The notes: generated by a model from the letters alone, not told the origin. 10,248 nucleotides of DNA from Flavobacteriaceae bacterium (GCA_016763595.1 JAESTN010000282.1:1-10248); one strand, 5' to 3'. Positions 1 to 7,823 are shown, counted from the stretch's first letter. A program made the numbers and translations.

Positions 1-387
1 CTCATCATCATTTTAGCCAGAGGTTCTAAACCATTTAACCGAGCGGTTTCTGCTTTTGTTTTACGTTTTTTCTTAAAAGGTAAATAGAGATCTTCTAAAG
101 AAGTCAATTCTTTTGTCACTCTAATTTTTTTGTTGGATCTCGGATGTTAAAACTCCTTGCTCATCCAAGGCTTTTAAAATTGTTTTTTTACGTTTTTCCA
201 AGGTTTCAAAGACTTCCTTGTAGGTAACAATGGCACCGATTTCTACTTCATCTAAATTACCAGTACGTTCTTTTCTGTAGCGAGCAATAAACGGAATGGT
301 ACAATCTTCATATAGCAACTCTAGCGTATTTTGAATTGCTTTTTGTGTGAGCTCTGTTTGTTGGGTGATGTAATTTAGAAGTTGCAT
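1..387 (-). pseudogene. tex: Tex-family RNA-binding protein, N-terminal part, frameshifted and cut by window edge
   Basis: This is the beginning of a Tex (YhgF-like) protein, a cytoplasmic nucleic-acid-binding factor with an N-terminal helical region, a YqgF-like domain, an HhH region and a C-terminal S1 domain. Only the N-terminal region is in the window. It starts at ATG 387-385, and the family motif IARYRKERTGNLDE is present. The reading frame stops at TAG 123-121, after EIQQKN. Dropping one A from the A7 run (T7 at 125-131 on the plus strand) restores the frame: it then continues KIRVTKELTS and LEDLYLPFKKKRKTKAETA, which is typical Tex sequence, to the edge. The gene is therefore either truly broken or carries a homopolymer sequencing error. 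It lies just downstream of the metG terminator. A near-match -7 element (TACTTTTT, 417-410) overlaps that terminator's U-tract. The family call is firm; functional status is not. Confidence 0.85.
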
Positions 388-410
388 TTTATAAGAAAGG
401 AATTGTATTA

Positions 411-444
411 AAAAGTAAAAACCTCACAGGAAAACTGTGAGGTT
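411..444 (-). terminator. Rho-independent terminator of metG
   Basis: Arms 420-429 and 435-444 form a perfect 10-bp stem with a 5-nt loop. Read on the minus strand, the hairpin comes about 28 nt after the metG stop and is followed by a T-rich stretch (TTTACTTTTT). It separates metG from tex. Its sequence (CTCACAG-TTTTC-CTGTGAG) resembles the inverted repeat at 9811-9828. Confidence 0.82.
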
Positions 445-471
445 GCTAATATAGTAAATGATACTTCTTTT

Positions 472-2526
472 TTAAGAAATTTGGCCTCCGTTTTGAACCT
501 TTTCTGAAGGTTCAACAAAGGCTAGTTTCCCCTCAGGAGTATCGGTCATTAAAATCATTCCTTGACTTTCTACCCCACGTAATTTTCTTGGGGCCAAATT
601 GCACAATACGGTTACTTGTTGTCCAATAAGATCTTCTGGTTTAAAGCTTTCAGCAATTCCAGAAACAATGGTTCTTACATCAATACCAACATCCACTTTT
701 AATTGTAATAATTTTTTAGTTTTTGCTACTTTTTCAGCCTCAATAATTGTTCCAACTCGCATGTCTAATTTGGTGAAGTCGTCAAATTCAATGGTTTCTT
801 TTTGGGGCTCCATTGTTTTTTTAGCTTGCTCATTAGCTAGTTTTGTAGCTTGTAATTTTTCTAATTGCGCTTCAATTTCTTTGTCTTCTATTTTTGCAAA
901 CAACAATTCGGCTTTGTTAATTTGATGATTTGCCTCTATTAAGACGTCTTTTTTAGAAATGTCATTCCAAGTTAAGTTCTCATCAATATTCAGCATTTTT
1001 TTCAGTTTTACAGAAGTAAATGGTAAAAAAGGTTCACATAAAACGGCCAACCCAGTTGCAATTTGTAAGGCAACATTCATAATTGTTTTTACACGTTCTT
1101 CATCTTGTTTAATCACTTTCCAAGGCTCTTCATCAGCCAAGTATTTATTTCCTAGACGGGCCAATCCTAATAATTCTTGAGAAGCTTCTCTAAAACGGTA
1201 GCGTTCAATAGATCTAGAAATGGTATTTGGAAATTCTTTTAAAGTTGAAATTGTTTCTTCGTCTACTTCAGATAAATCTCCTGCAGGTGGTACCTGCCCT
1301 CCATAATATTTGTTGGTCAATACAATTACACGGTTGATAAAGTTTCCAAAAATGGCTACCAATTCGTTATTGTTTCTTGCTTGAAAATCTTTCCATGTAA
1401 AATCGTTGTCTTTTGTTTCTGGAGCTGTTGCTGTTAATGCATACCGCAATACATCTTGTTTGTCTGGGAAATCTAGTAAATATTCATGCAGCCAAACTGC
1501 CCAGTTTTTAGACGTTGATAATTTATTTCCTTCTAAGTTTAAAAACTCGTTTGCAGGTACATTTTCTGGTAAGATATAATCTCCATGCGCTTTTAACATT
1601 GCAGGAAAAATGATGCAATGAAAAACAATATTGTCTTTTCCAATAAAGTGCACCAATTTGGTGTCTTTATCTTTCCAATATGGTTTCCAATCTGTGTTGT
1701 TTTGTTCTGCCCATTCTTTGGTGGCAGAAATATATCCGATAGGTGCATCAAACCAAACGTATAATACTTTTCCGTCTGCTCCTTCAATTGGGACTGGTAT
1801 TCCCCAATCTAAATCACGGGTTACTGCCCGAGGTCTTAAACCATCATCAATCCAAGATTTTACTTGCCCTAAAACATTAGATTTCCAATCGTTTTTATGC
1901 CCTTCTAAAATCCATTCTTTTAAAAATGCTTCGTGTTTGTCTAGTGGCAAAAACCAGTGTTTGGTTTCTTTTAAACTAGGGACATTTCCTGTGATTGAAG
2001 ATTTTGGATTGATTAAATCTGTGGCATTATGAGTGGTACCACAGTTTTCACATTGATCACCATAACTTTCTTCATTTCCACATTTTGGACAGGTCCCAAC
2101 CACAAATCGATCTGCTAAATATTGATTTGCTTCAGCATCATACAATTGTTCTGTTACTTCTTCAATAAACTCACCATCATTATATAGTTTGGTAAAGAAA
2201 TCTGATGCAGTGTCGTGGTGTATTTTTGCGGATGTTCTAGAATAATTATCAAATGAAATGCCAAAATCAGCAAATGATGTTTTGATAATTTCATTGTATT
2301 TGTCTACCACTTGTTGTGGTGTAATCCCTTCTTTTTTCGCCTTGATAGTAATGGGCACTCCGTGTTCATCAGAACCACAAACAAAAACTACATCTTCGCC
2401 TTTTTGGCGTAAATAACGTGTGTAAATATCTGCAGGTACATACACACCAGCTAAATGCCCAATATGAACGGGTCCGTTAGTGTATGGTAATGCAGCAGTA
2501 ATTGTATATCTTTTTGGAGTACTCAT
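472..2526 (-). CDS. metG: Methionyl-tRNA synthetase with C-terminal tRNA-binding domain
   Basis: Charges tRNA-Met with methionine using ATP, in the cytoplasm; it serves both initiation and elongation. The 684-residue protein has the class I signature HIGH at residues 21-24 and a KMSKS-type loop, KLSTS, at 335-339. A zinc knuckle in the connective domain has Cys146, Cys149, Cys159 and Cys162. An anticodon-binding helical domain covers roughly 370-540. A charged linker follows, then an EMAP-II/Trbp111-like tRNA-binding domain at about 583-684 beginning [14 protein letters not shown]. Length and domain order match the long, dimerising bacterial MetG form. The start at 2526 gives [10 protein letters not shown], the usual N-terminus. 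No Shine-Dalgarno is seen, as is normal in Bacteroidota. A -7 element at 2586-2579 and a small leader hairpin at 2552-2568 lie upstream. All key motifs are intact. Confidence 0.98.
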   Translation of the reverse strand: MSTPKRYTITAALPYTNGPVHIGHLAGVYVPADIYTRYLRQKGEDVVFVCGSDEHGVPITIKAKKEGITPQQVVDKYNEIIKTSFADFGISFDNYSRTSAKIHHDTASDFFTKLYNDGEFIEEVTEQLYDAEANQYLADRFVVGTCPKCGNEESYGDQCENCGTTHNATDLINPKSSITGNVPSLKETKHWFLPLDKHEAFLKEWILEGHKNDWKSNVLGQVKSWIDDGLRPRAVTRDLDWGIPVPIEGADGKVLYVWFDAPIGYISATKEWAEQNNTDWKPYWKDKDTKLVHFIGKDNIVFHCIIFPAMLKAHGDYILPENVPANEFLNLEGNKLSTSKNWAVWLHEYLLDFPDKQDVLRYALTATAPETKDNDFTWKDFQARNNNELVAIFGNFINRVIVLTNKYYGGQVPPAGDLSEVDEETISTLKEFPNTISRSIERYRFREASQELLGLARLGNKYLADEEPWKVIKQDEERVKTIMNVALQIATGLAVLCEPFLPFTSVKLKKMLNIDENLTWNDISKKDVLIEANHQINKAELLFAKIEDKEIEAQLEKLQATKLANEQAKKTMEPQKETIEFDDFTKLDMRVGTIIEAEKVAKTKKLLQLKVDVGIDVRTIVSGIAESFKPEDLIGQQVTVLCNLAPRKLRGVESQGMILMTDTPEGKLAFVEPSEKVQNGGQIS

Positions 2527-2578
2527 TATATTTCTTTTGCGAATGTGAATTATCAGTTTTGGACTGATTTTTGAAACG

Positions 2579-2586
2579 CAAAAGTA
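2579..2586 (-). promoter_or_regulatory. Candidate -7 promoter element for metG
   Basis: The minus strand reads TACTTTTG, an exact match to the Bacteroidota -7 consensus TAnnTTTG, about 53 nt upstream of the metG start. I see no good -33 TTG at the usual 19-21 nt spacing, so this is tentative. A leader of about 45 nt would contain a 6-bp hairpin (ATCAGT/ACTGAT, 2552-2568). Confidence 0.4.
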
Positions 2587-2710
2587 CGGAAAAGCAATGA
2601 AAACTCATTTTTTTAAGCGGTCAAAAATAGATACATTTACAATCATTGGGTTATTAGATTGCTAAAACCAAGAAATAAGACAAAATTTGAATACAAGAAA
2701 AAAGCAGCAT

Positions 2711-3721
2711 ATGAAAAATAGAATAGTCTTTTTTGCACTACTATTTGTGTTAATTACCGTAGATGCACAAGAAAAAACGGATTCAATTTCTAGGGTTAAA
2801 TCACATCTAATTACGCCGCCGTATTTGCAAAAAGGCGATACCATTGCAATTGTTGCACCCGCAGGAATTTTAACCAACAGAAAAGAAGTGATAAGTAAAG
2901 CGAAAGCGTTGGCAGAGAGTTGGGGGTTGCATGTTGTTTATGGAGAACATTTATTTGAGTCTGCTGGGCATTTTTCTGCTACCGATGCAGAAAGAGCAGA
3001 AGATTTTCAAAAAGCATTAGACAATCCGAACATTAAAGCTGTTTGGGCTGGACGCGGTGGTTATGGAACTGTACGGATTTTAGATAGATTGGACTTTTCT
3101 AAATTTATAATGCACCCAAAATGGGTGATTGGGTATTCGGATATTACTGCCTTACATAGTCATATTCATACCTTAGGTTTTGAAACCATTCATGCGATGA
3201 TGGGAACAAGTTTAGGCGAAGATCCAATTGAAATTATTCAAACTGTTTCCTCTTTTAAGAAAACACTTTTTGGAGAAAAATTAAGCTACAGTTTGGTTTC
3301 TGTAAAAGAAAATAGAATAGGAAATGGGAAGGGGCAAATTATTGGAGGGAATTTAGCACTGTTGGCTTCCATGTTAGGTTCTAGTAGTGAAATGAATGCG
3401 GATGGTAAGATTCTATTTATTGAAGAAGTAGGCGAGTACAAATACAGTATTGATAGAATGTTACAGAGTTTAAAACGTGCAGGTTTCTTCGAGAAATGTA
3501 AGGGCTTAATTGTTGGAGATATTTCAAACATTAAAACCAATTCTACAAAATGGGGGAGCTCTATAGAACAACTAATTTACGATGTTGTATCAGAATATGA
3601 TTTCCCAATAGTATACCAGTTTCCTGCTGGACATGAGCCAGATAATAGGTCCCTAATTTTAGGGAGAACTATAGAAATGAACGTAACCAAAGAAGGTGTT
3701 TCTACCGTTGTTTTTGAATAG
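2711..3721 (+). CDS. Exported LD-carboxypeptidase, peptidase family S66
   Basis: Family S66 enzymes remove the terminal D-alanine from the tetrapeptide of peptidoglycan by cutting the L-D bond, a step in muropeptide recycling. The start at 2711 gives 336 residues opening with a hydrophobic signal peptide (MKNRIVFFALLFVLITVDAQ), so this copy probably acts in the periplasm. An in-frame TTG at 2687 would only add eight polar residues before it. Visible S66 features are KGDTIAIVAPAG (41-52), WAGRGGYG (112-119), the nucleophile in GYSD (Ser143), IEEVGEYKYSIDRML with probable catalytic Glu238, and PAGH (His308). The Ser-Glu-His triad is thus complete and length is normal. It is divergent from metG, and its 3' end meets the patatin operon with only 6 bp between. 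A weak -7-like TACATTTA lies at 2632-2639. The true substrate (muropeptide or another L-D bond) cannot be read from sequence. Confidence 0.93.
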   Translation: MKNRIVFFALLFVLITVDAQEKTDSISRVKSHLITPPYLQKGDTIAIVAPAGILTNRKEVISKAKALAESWGLHVVYGEHLFESAGHFSATDAERAEDFQKALDNPNIKAVWAGRGGYGTVRILDRLDFSKFIMHPKWVIGYSDITALHSHIHTLGFETIHAMMGTSLGEDPIEIIQTVSSFKKTLFGEKLSYSLVSVKENRIGNGKGQIIGGNLALLASMLGSSSEMNADGKILFIEEVGEYKYSIDRMLQSLKRAGFFEKCKGLIVGDISNIKTNSTKWGSSIEQLIYDVVSEYDFPIVYQFPAGHEPDNRSLILGRTIEMNVTKEGVSTVVFE

Positions 3722-3727
3722 TAAAGG

Positions 3728-4012
3728 TTAAAGCAAAGCAGCCAATGCAGGAACTTTTTCGGCAATCTTTATTGCAATTTCTCCAAGAGATTTAATGTTT
3801 GTAATTAAATCTGCCTGCGAAATATTATCTTTTGAAGCTTGCTTTACAACCTCAATGAGTTTGTTGTATATACTCATGTCGGTTAAACCATTTGGAGTTA
3901 CTTCTTCAATTTCACTTTTAGATAATCCCATTAAATCATTTAATTGGCTTTTATACGTTCCAGAGAATGCCGCATCGGCTTCTCCAAAAAGATCGTCAAA
4001 TCTATTCAACAT
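3728..4012 (-). CDS. Small protein of unknown function, third gene of patatin operon
   Basis: I do not recognise this 94-residue protein. It has no signal peptide and no cysteines. It looks largely helical and acidic at the N-terminus (MLNRFDDLFGEADAAF). A glycine/proline turn (VTPNGLTD) sits near residue 40, and the C-terminal helix becomes hydrophobic, ending KVPALAALL. It starts 2 bp after the stop of the lipoprotein gene, so it is very likely translated from the same mRNA as the lipoprotein and the phospholipase. Its end lies 6 bp from the end of the convergent S66 gene, with no terminator between. A partner or regulator of the two upstream products is a guess from position only. Confidence 0.75.
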   Translation of the reverse strand: MLNRFDDLFGEADAAFSGTYKSQLNDLMGLSKSEIEEVTPNGLTDMSIYNKLIEVVKQASKDNISQADLITNIKSLGEIAIKIAEKVPALAALL

Positions 4013-4014
4013 AA

Positions 4015-4722
4015 CTATTTATTTTTTTGAGTTAATTTTTTAATTTCATCGGTAATCTCTTTAATTTGATCTAGTGCGTTATCACTTTTAGTATCAATTT
4101 CCTTTCCTCTTTGAATCGCCTCTTTTACACCTTCTGATAATTGTAATAATTTTGTGGTAACCAAACTATCAATTCCTTTTAGACCAATCATAGATAAAGC
4201 TTCTCGTTGGGTTGCTTTTACCTTTCTTATAGAACTTAAATATGCAGTTAAAGTTGAGTTGGCATACATGGTGTTTTGGTAGGCTTGATCTATTTTTAAT
4301 AGAAGTTCTGTTTCTTGTGTTGTGATTGGATTCATTAATTCATCCGTTTTCTTCTTGATTTGTCTATTGGCCGCGCTTAAAAAATCTTGCATGTCATTAG
4401 TTGCTTTTTCTGTTGTGGCAATCGTATTTTTTTGAGCAGCATCATTCAGTGCTTTAAAAATTGATTCCTGACCATTTTTATAGGAGCTCAACTCTTTTTT
4501 AAGTACAAAATTAATCACATATGGAGCATATACATCTTTGATGAAAATATCAATATTGTCTTTAATTTTTTGATAATATATAATAACCACATTTCTATGT
4601 GAAGTATGTAATCCTTTTAAATCAATTCCCACTGCTTTAGAAAGTTCTACAGTTTCTTTTGGTATTGAAATACAGCTAGATATTAGAAAGGCAATTAGTA
4701 AAAGTTGAATTGTTTTTTTCAT
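4015..4722 (-). CDS. Putative lipoprotein with coiled-coil character, second gene of patatin operon
   Basis: The 235-residue product begins with a lipoprotein signal (MKKTIQLLLIAFLISSC), with the lipobox ISSC placing the acylated cysteine at residue 17. It is therefore probably anchored in a membrane and faces the periplasm. The acidic residues after Cys seen in some Bacteroidota surface-export signals are absent (ISIPKET follows), which mildly favours a periplasmic face. The mature part is nearly all helix-forming, rich in Lys, Glu, Gln and Ala. It has heptad-like stretches around residues 100-155 and at the C-terminus (about 190-235), suggesting coiled coils or a helical bundle. No enzymatic motif is visible. 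It lies 10 bp after the phospholipase gene and 2 bp before the small protein gene. I do not recognise the family. Confidence 0.8.
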   Translation of the reverse strand: MKKTIQLLLIAFLISSCISIPKETVELSKAVGIDLKGLHTSHRNVVIIYYQKIKDNIDIFIKDVYAPYVINFVLKKELSSYKNGQESIFKALNDAAQKNTIATTEKATNDMQDFLSAANRQIKKKTDELMNPITTQETELLLKIDQAYQNTMYANSTLTAYLSSIRKVKATQREALSMIGLKGIDSLVTTKLLQLSEGVKEAIQRGKEIDTKSDNALDQIKEITDEIKKLTQKNK

Positions 4723-4732
4723 GTAATCAAAA

Positions 4733-5797
4733 TTAATTGTTTTCTATAAGTTGTTGAATAAATTCATCTAATGAGTGTTCATTTTCTTTTTGAGATTGTG
4801 CATCTTTCAATGCTTCTCTCCCTGCTTTTTTCAAAGCTTCAACGTTTTCTGGAGAAGCATCTGCCATATCACTTGAATAGGTACGCTTATTTTTAGGGAC
4901 ATCAATTCTCTTATAATTGAATTTGTCTTTTTGGTTTAGCGTATCAAAAATATTTTTCATTTGGTAATCTACCGTGTCAATACTTCCGTCCATCATAATG
5001 TTAGGAATAGAAGTGGCCCAAGAAAGTATTCCCCAGTTAGAACTCTTATTTACAGTAGGTAAATCAAATTGCCCCCCCCCAGTTCCAATAGATAAAACAA
5101 GCATGTCTTTTGCGGCGGGGAAAGAAATATCATCAAAATCTGTTGCTCTAGCCTCAGAATAGGCGCACATTGTAGGGTTGTTTGCAAAAACACCACCATC
5201 TATATTAATCATTTGCTTTTGTGTGGCTAAATTTTCAATAAATGCAGGTGGAAAATAGGTTGGTGCAGCAGAGGTAGAACGGAGTACATCTTTAACATAG
5301 AATTCTCTGTCTTTATCCATTGGTTCCCTACTACTAAAGAAAAAAGAATTTTTACTTTGTAGATTATACGTAGTAATGATGCAGGGTTTTAATAATTCTT
5401 TTAGGTGAAGATGTTGAAACTCTCTATGTAATATTCTTTCTAATTCCTTTGGACTGTATTGTGAAGCATTAAATAATTGTCGCAACCCAAACCAACCAAA
5501 TTTTTTAGAGGCATTAAAAATTTTATAGCCATCTTTTGAATAAAAAGCTAAAGCTTCTGAAGCTTTAAATTTTGAAATTGGATCCTCTTTAAATAGTGTT
5601 TTACTAGGGGTTAAATAAAAAGCACCTAATATGCCTCCTGTACTTGTGCCAGCAACTAAATCAAAATAATCTGCAATTCTAGCATTTGGATTTTTGGTGA
5701 TTTCAATAATTTTATTTTCTACATATTCTAAAACAGTAGCCGGAATGATTCCTCTCATTCCACCTCCGTCTAAAGATAAGATTCTTACTTTTTTCAT
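4733..5797 (-). CDS. Patatin-like phospholipase
   Basis: Patatin-family lipid acyl hydrolases use a Ser-Asp dyad to cleave fatty acids from phospholipids. In the 354-residue protein the oxyanion-hole loop DGGGMRG is at residues 10-16, the nucleophile elbow GTSTG at 50-54 (Ser52), and the catalytic Asp in DGGVFANNP at 200-208 (Asp200). The usual core strand LSIGTG is at 235-240. All active-site elements are intact. There is no signal peptide, so the enzyme is probably cytoplasmic. The residues after 250 form a C-terminal extension ending in a charged helix. It is the first gene of a three-gene unit with a lipoprotein and a small protein. Codons 240-242 are GGG GGG GGG, forming a G9 run (5072-5080) in an AT-rich gene. 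Patatins act as effectors in CBASS, but no nucleotidyltransferase partner is present here. The family is sure; the biological role is unknown. Confidence 0.93.
   Translation of the reverse strand: MKKVRILSLDGGGMRGIIPATVLEYVENKIIEITKNPNARIADYFDLVAGTSTGGILGAFYLTPSKTLFKEDPISKFKASEALAFYSKDGYKIFNASKKFGWFGLRQLFNASQYSPKELERILHREFQHLHLKELLKPCIITTYNLQSKNSFFFSSREPMDKDREFYVKDVLRSTSAAPTYFPPAFIENLATQKQMINIDGGVFANNPTMCAYSEARATDFDDISFPAAKDMLVLSIGTGGGQFDLPTVNKSSNWGILSWATSIPNIMMDGSIDTVDYQMKNIFDTLNQKDKFNYKRIDVPKNKRTYSSDMADASPENVEALKKAGREALKDAQSQKENEHSLDEFIQQLIENN
5072..5080 (-). repeat. Poly-G (G9) tract inside the patatin coding sequence
   Basis: Nine consecutive C on the plus strand encode Gly240-Gly242 as GGG GGG GGG. 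Such runs are prone to slipped-strand mispairing. With ten G the frame reads G-G-G-A-I and stops at TGA (244 residues). With eight G it runs a few more residues to TAA (248 residues). Both would delete about 110 C-terminal residues while keeping the Ser52/Asp200 dyad. Confidence 0.85.
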
Positions 5798-5806
5798 ATA
5801 TCAAGA

Positions 5807-5877
5807 TTTTGAGCAATAGGGAAAACTTAGCACGTAAGTTTGTTTTGACTCTTATCAAATGTATATTTTTTGAGCAA
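5807..5877. promoter_or_regulatory. Patatin operon promoter flanked by a 10-bp direct repeat
   Basis: On the minus strand TACATTTG (5863-5856) matches the Bacteroidota -7 element TAnnTTTG exactly, 59 nt upstream of the patatin start; no clear -33 TTG is at normal spacing. The plus-strand sequence TTTTGAGCAA occurs at 5807-5816 and again at 5868-5877, once on each side of this element and 61 bp apart, about six helical turns. This could be a pair of operator sites, or chance in AT-rich DNA. Confidence 0.4.
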
Positions 5878-5924
5878 GAATCATTCTCTAAAGTGTTGAA
5901 AATCTATCTGTAATAAGTGAAATC

Positions 5925-5938
5925 AGGTATTTTTACCT
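5925..5938. promoter_or_regulatory. Short inverted repeat between divergent patatin operon and yraN
   Basis: AGGTA and TACCT (5925-5929 and 5934-5938) form an inverted repeat around TTTT. It lies 56 bp upstream of the yraN start, in the divergent intergenic region. It could be a small operator for either gene. The arms are only 5 bp, so the evidence is weak. Confidence 0.25.
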
Positions 5939-5993
5939 AAAGAGATGCGTGTTTGTTCGAGGTCTTTTTAAAAATAAAAAGTATATTTATTTC

Positions 5994-6353
5994 ATGGCAC
6001 AACATAATGACTTAGGGAAAGAAGGAGAAAAATTAGCAATTGATTATTTAATAAAGCATGATTATGTCATTCTAGAAAAAAATTATAGATACTTAAAAGC
6101 AGAAGTAGATATTATTGTTCAGAAAGAAAACATTGTCATTGCTGTAGAGGTAAAAACAAGGTCTTCAGATTATTTTGGAGATCCTCAAGATTTTATCAAC
6201 CCTAAAAAAATAAAATTATTGGTTTCTGCTCTAGATCACTATGTGGTTGAAAATGAGTTAGATGTAGAAGTTCGATTTGATGTCATTGCCCTTGTAAAAC
6301 AAAAAAACATCTTTCAAATAGAACATTTAAAAGACGCTTTTTTACATTTTTAG
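5994..6353 (+). CDS. yraN: YraN/UPF0102 family protein, nuclease-like fold
   Basis: A 119-residue member of the widespread YraN family, which has a restriction-endonuclease-like fold and an undefined cellular role, probably in DNA processing. The N-terminal family signature GKEGEKLAIDYL is at 8-19. The nuclease-like core residues follow: Glu37 and Asp39 in AEVDII, then Glu52 and Lys54 in VEVKTR. Length is typical. I chose the ATG at 5994 (MAQHNDLG), which matches where the family usually begins. An in-frame GTG at 5949 would add 15 unconserved residues, and the ATG at 5945 is out of frame. It is a single gene; its stop is 6 bp from that of the convergent TlpA-like gene. Confidence 0.9.
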   Translation: MAQHNDLGKEGEKLAIDYLIKHDYVILEKNYRYLKAEVDIIVQKENIVIAVEVKTRSSDYFGDPQDFINPKKIKLLVSALDHYVVENELDVEVRFDVIALVKQKNIFQIEHLKDAFLHF

Positions 6354-6359
6354 TTCGGT

Positions 6360-7730
6360 TTATTGATCTAAGTATTTTACAATTTTACGAACCTCATCTA
6401 AGGTTTCTGGTTTTGCTATAATTTTTTTGTTTTTGTCTAAAACAATATAGGTTGGAGTCGAATATATTTGATAAGCCCTTGCGGTTGGATTTTCCCATTT
6501 TTTTAAGCCAATCACATTATGCCATTTTGGATATTTTTGAATGTGCTTCTTCCAATCTTTATCATTATTCTCTAAGCTAAAGGCAATCACTTTAGTATTT
6601 TTAGAATTTTGAGTGTTCTTGTATAAAACAGGAATTTCACGTAAACAATGAGAGCAGCCTGTACTCCAAAAGACCAACACATAATTTTGCGCATCATTTA
6701 TTGTCGATAGTTTATACTCTTTGCCATTTTCTTTCCAAGTAATTTCTGGAGCAGTTCTACCAATTGAAACGATGGTTTTTTCGTTAAAACTTGATACAAA
6801 TTCTTTATTCTGAATTGCAACGGGTAATTTTTGATAATAGGTTTTCATTAAATAATCTGCAAAATCTATATTTCTAGAATTTACAAACTGCGTAATTAAA
6901 AATTCTAAAATGTCTTTCTTAAAAGCTTGACTTTTTGCTTTTTCTAATACAGTTTGTACTGCTTCTTTATGTAGTTCGTTTTGTTTTTTAGCATCATCAG
7001 AATAATTCATGTAAAAAACATAATCTGTAATTCTATCAATAATAAAAGAAGAATTATACAGTGCGGTATTGGTGAAATCAATCGTGTCAAAAAAGTGATC
7101 ATTGATAGATTTTAAATAGGCTTGTGGGTCTTTTGAAATTGTAGGACTGTTATATCTGTTCGTGGCTTTTATAAAGCTATGCACCATCAACCCTTTAGAT
7201 TTAGCCAAATATTGTTTTTGCAAAGCAGCTATTTTTGATAGTTGAGCTTTGTATAAATTAGCCGTTTTTGGTTGTGGGGTTTTTAAATATGCAACCTGTA
7301 AAGAATCCGTTTTGTATTGTTGTGTAGATACTGTGTTTATGTATTCTTGATAGAGCTTATTCTCTTTAGATTGGTAAAACTGAATGGTTTCTTCTGCCTT
7401 TTCTGGATTAAAAGTAAATGAGATGTTTTCTTTATTGAATAAGAAATCGGCAAAACCACCTCCTTCTGTTTTATAAGAAACTCTATAAGAACCAGCTTTT
7501 GCATTCGCGGGTAATGTGAATTCAAAATTGCTAACTTCAGTTTTTTTACCGTTGATTACTTTAGAAGTCTTTTTTAAACTCTCACTTTTAACAAATACCT
7601 GTCTTGCTCCTTCAATTTTGTATAAAATAATCCAATTGTATTTTTTAGGTGGATTTAATTCCCCTTTAATTTTGTATTGCGCTTGTACACTAAACGATGC
7701 TAATAAAAGGAATAAGAATAATTTTTTCAT
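6360..7730 (-). CDS. Exported TlpA-like thioredoxin-fold protein
   Basis: This 456-residue protein begins with a signal peptide (MKKLFLFLLLASFSVQAQ), so it is periplasmic or otherwise exported. Residues about 19-115 look like a beta-rich N-terminal domain of the kind often found in Bacteroidota TlpA-like proteins (DUF4369-type; I am not certain). Residues about 120-315 are helical. The C-terminal thioredoxin/AhpC-TSA domain covers about 322-456. It has the redox motif CSHC (Cys359 and Cys362) in VFWSTGCSHCLREIP and the cis-proline loop STPTYIVLD with Pro426. It is thus a probable thiol-disulfide oxidoreductase for envelope proteins, or a stress-related one. Upstream are an exact -7 element (7779-7772) and a 15-bp palindrome (7749-7763). 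The partner redox protein is not in the window. Confidence 0.92.
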   Translation of the reverse strand: MKKLFLFLLLASFSVQAQYKIKGELNPPKKYNWIILYKIEGARQVFVKSESLKKTSKVINGKKTEVSNFEFTLPANAKAGSYRVSYKTEGGGFADFLFNKENISFTFNPEKAEETIQFYQSKENKLYQEYINTVSTQQYKTDSLQVAYLKTPQPKTANLYKAQLSKIAALQKQYLAKSKGLMVHSFIKATNRYNSPTISKDPQAYLKSINDHFFDTIDFTNTALYNSSFIIDRITDYVFYMNYSDDAKKQNELHKEAVQTVLEKAKSQAFKKDILEFLITQFVNSRNIDFADYLMKTYYQKLPVAIQNKEFVSSFNEKTIVSIGRTAPEITWKENGKEYKLSTINDAQNYVLVFWSTGCSHCLREIPVLYKNTQNSKNTKVIAFSLENNDKDWKKHIQKYPKWHNVIGLKKWENPTARAYQIYSTPTYIVLDKNKKIIAKPETLDEVRKIVKYLDQ

Positions 7731-7748
7731 GTATTGGAATTTAATACT

Positions 7749-7779
7749 CTTGAAAATTTCAAGAAGCGTACCAAAATTA
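7749..7779 (-). promoter_or_regulatory. Candidate -7 element and palindrome upstream of the TlpA-like gene
   Basis: The minus strand reads TAATTTTG at 7779-7772, an exact TAnnTTTG match 42 nt upstream of the start. Just downstream of it lies the odd palindrome CTTGAAA-A-TTTCAAG (7749-7763), which would fall at the start of the transcript. It could be an operator or a leader stem-loop. No -33 TTG is seen at normal spacing. Confidence 0.38.
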
Positions 7780-7823
7780 CTATTTCTAACTTAAAATAAT
7801 TACATTGCTATCAAATTATTAAC

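Noticed and set aside
1631..2032. 133-codon open frame on the plus strand inside metG
   Set aside because: It lies wholly within the strongly supported metG gene on the other strand and its translation resembles no protein family; it is a shadow frame.
2687..2710. TTG start for the S66 peptidase
   Set aside because: It would put eight polar residues before an otherwise standard signal peptide starting at ATG 2711.
4733..5797. CBASS or similar anti-phage system based on the patatin-like effector
   Set aside because: CBASS needs a CD-NTase nucleotidyltransferase next to the effector. The neighbours are a lipoprotein and a small helical protein, and none of the visible genes has a nucleotidyltransferase motif.
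5945..5993. Upstream starts for yraN (ATG at 5945, GTG at 5949)
   Set aside because: The ATG is out of frame, and the GTG would add 15 residues unlike the family; ATG 5994 matches the usual N-terminus.
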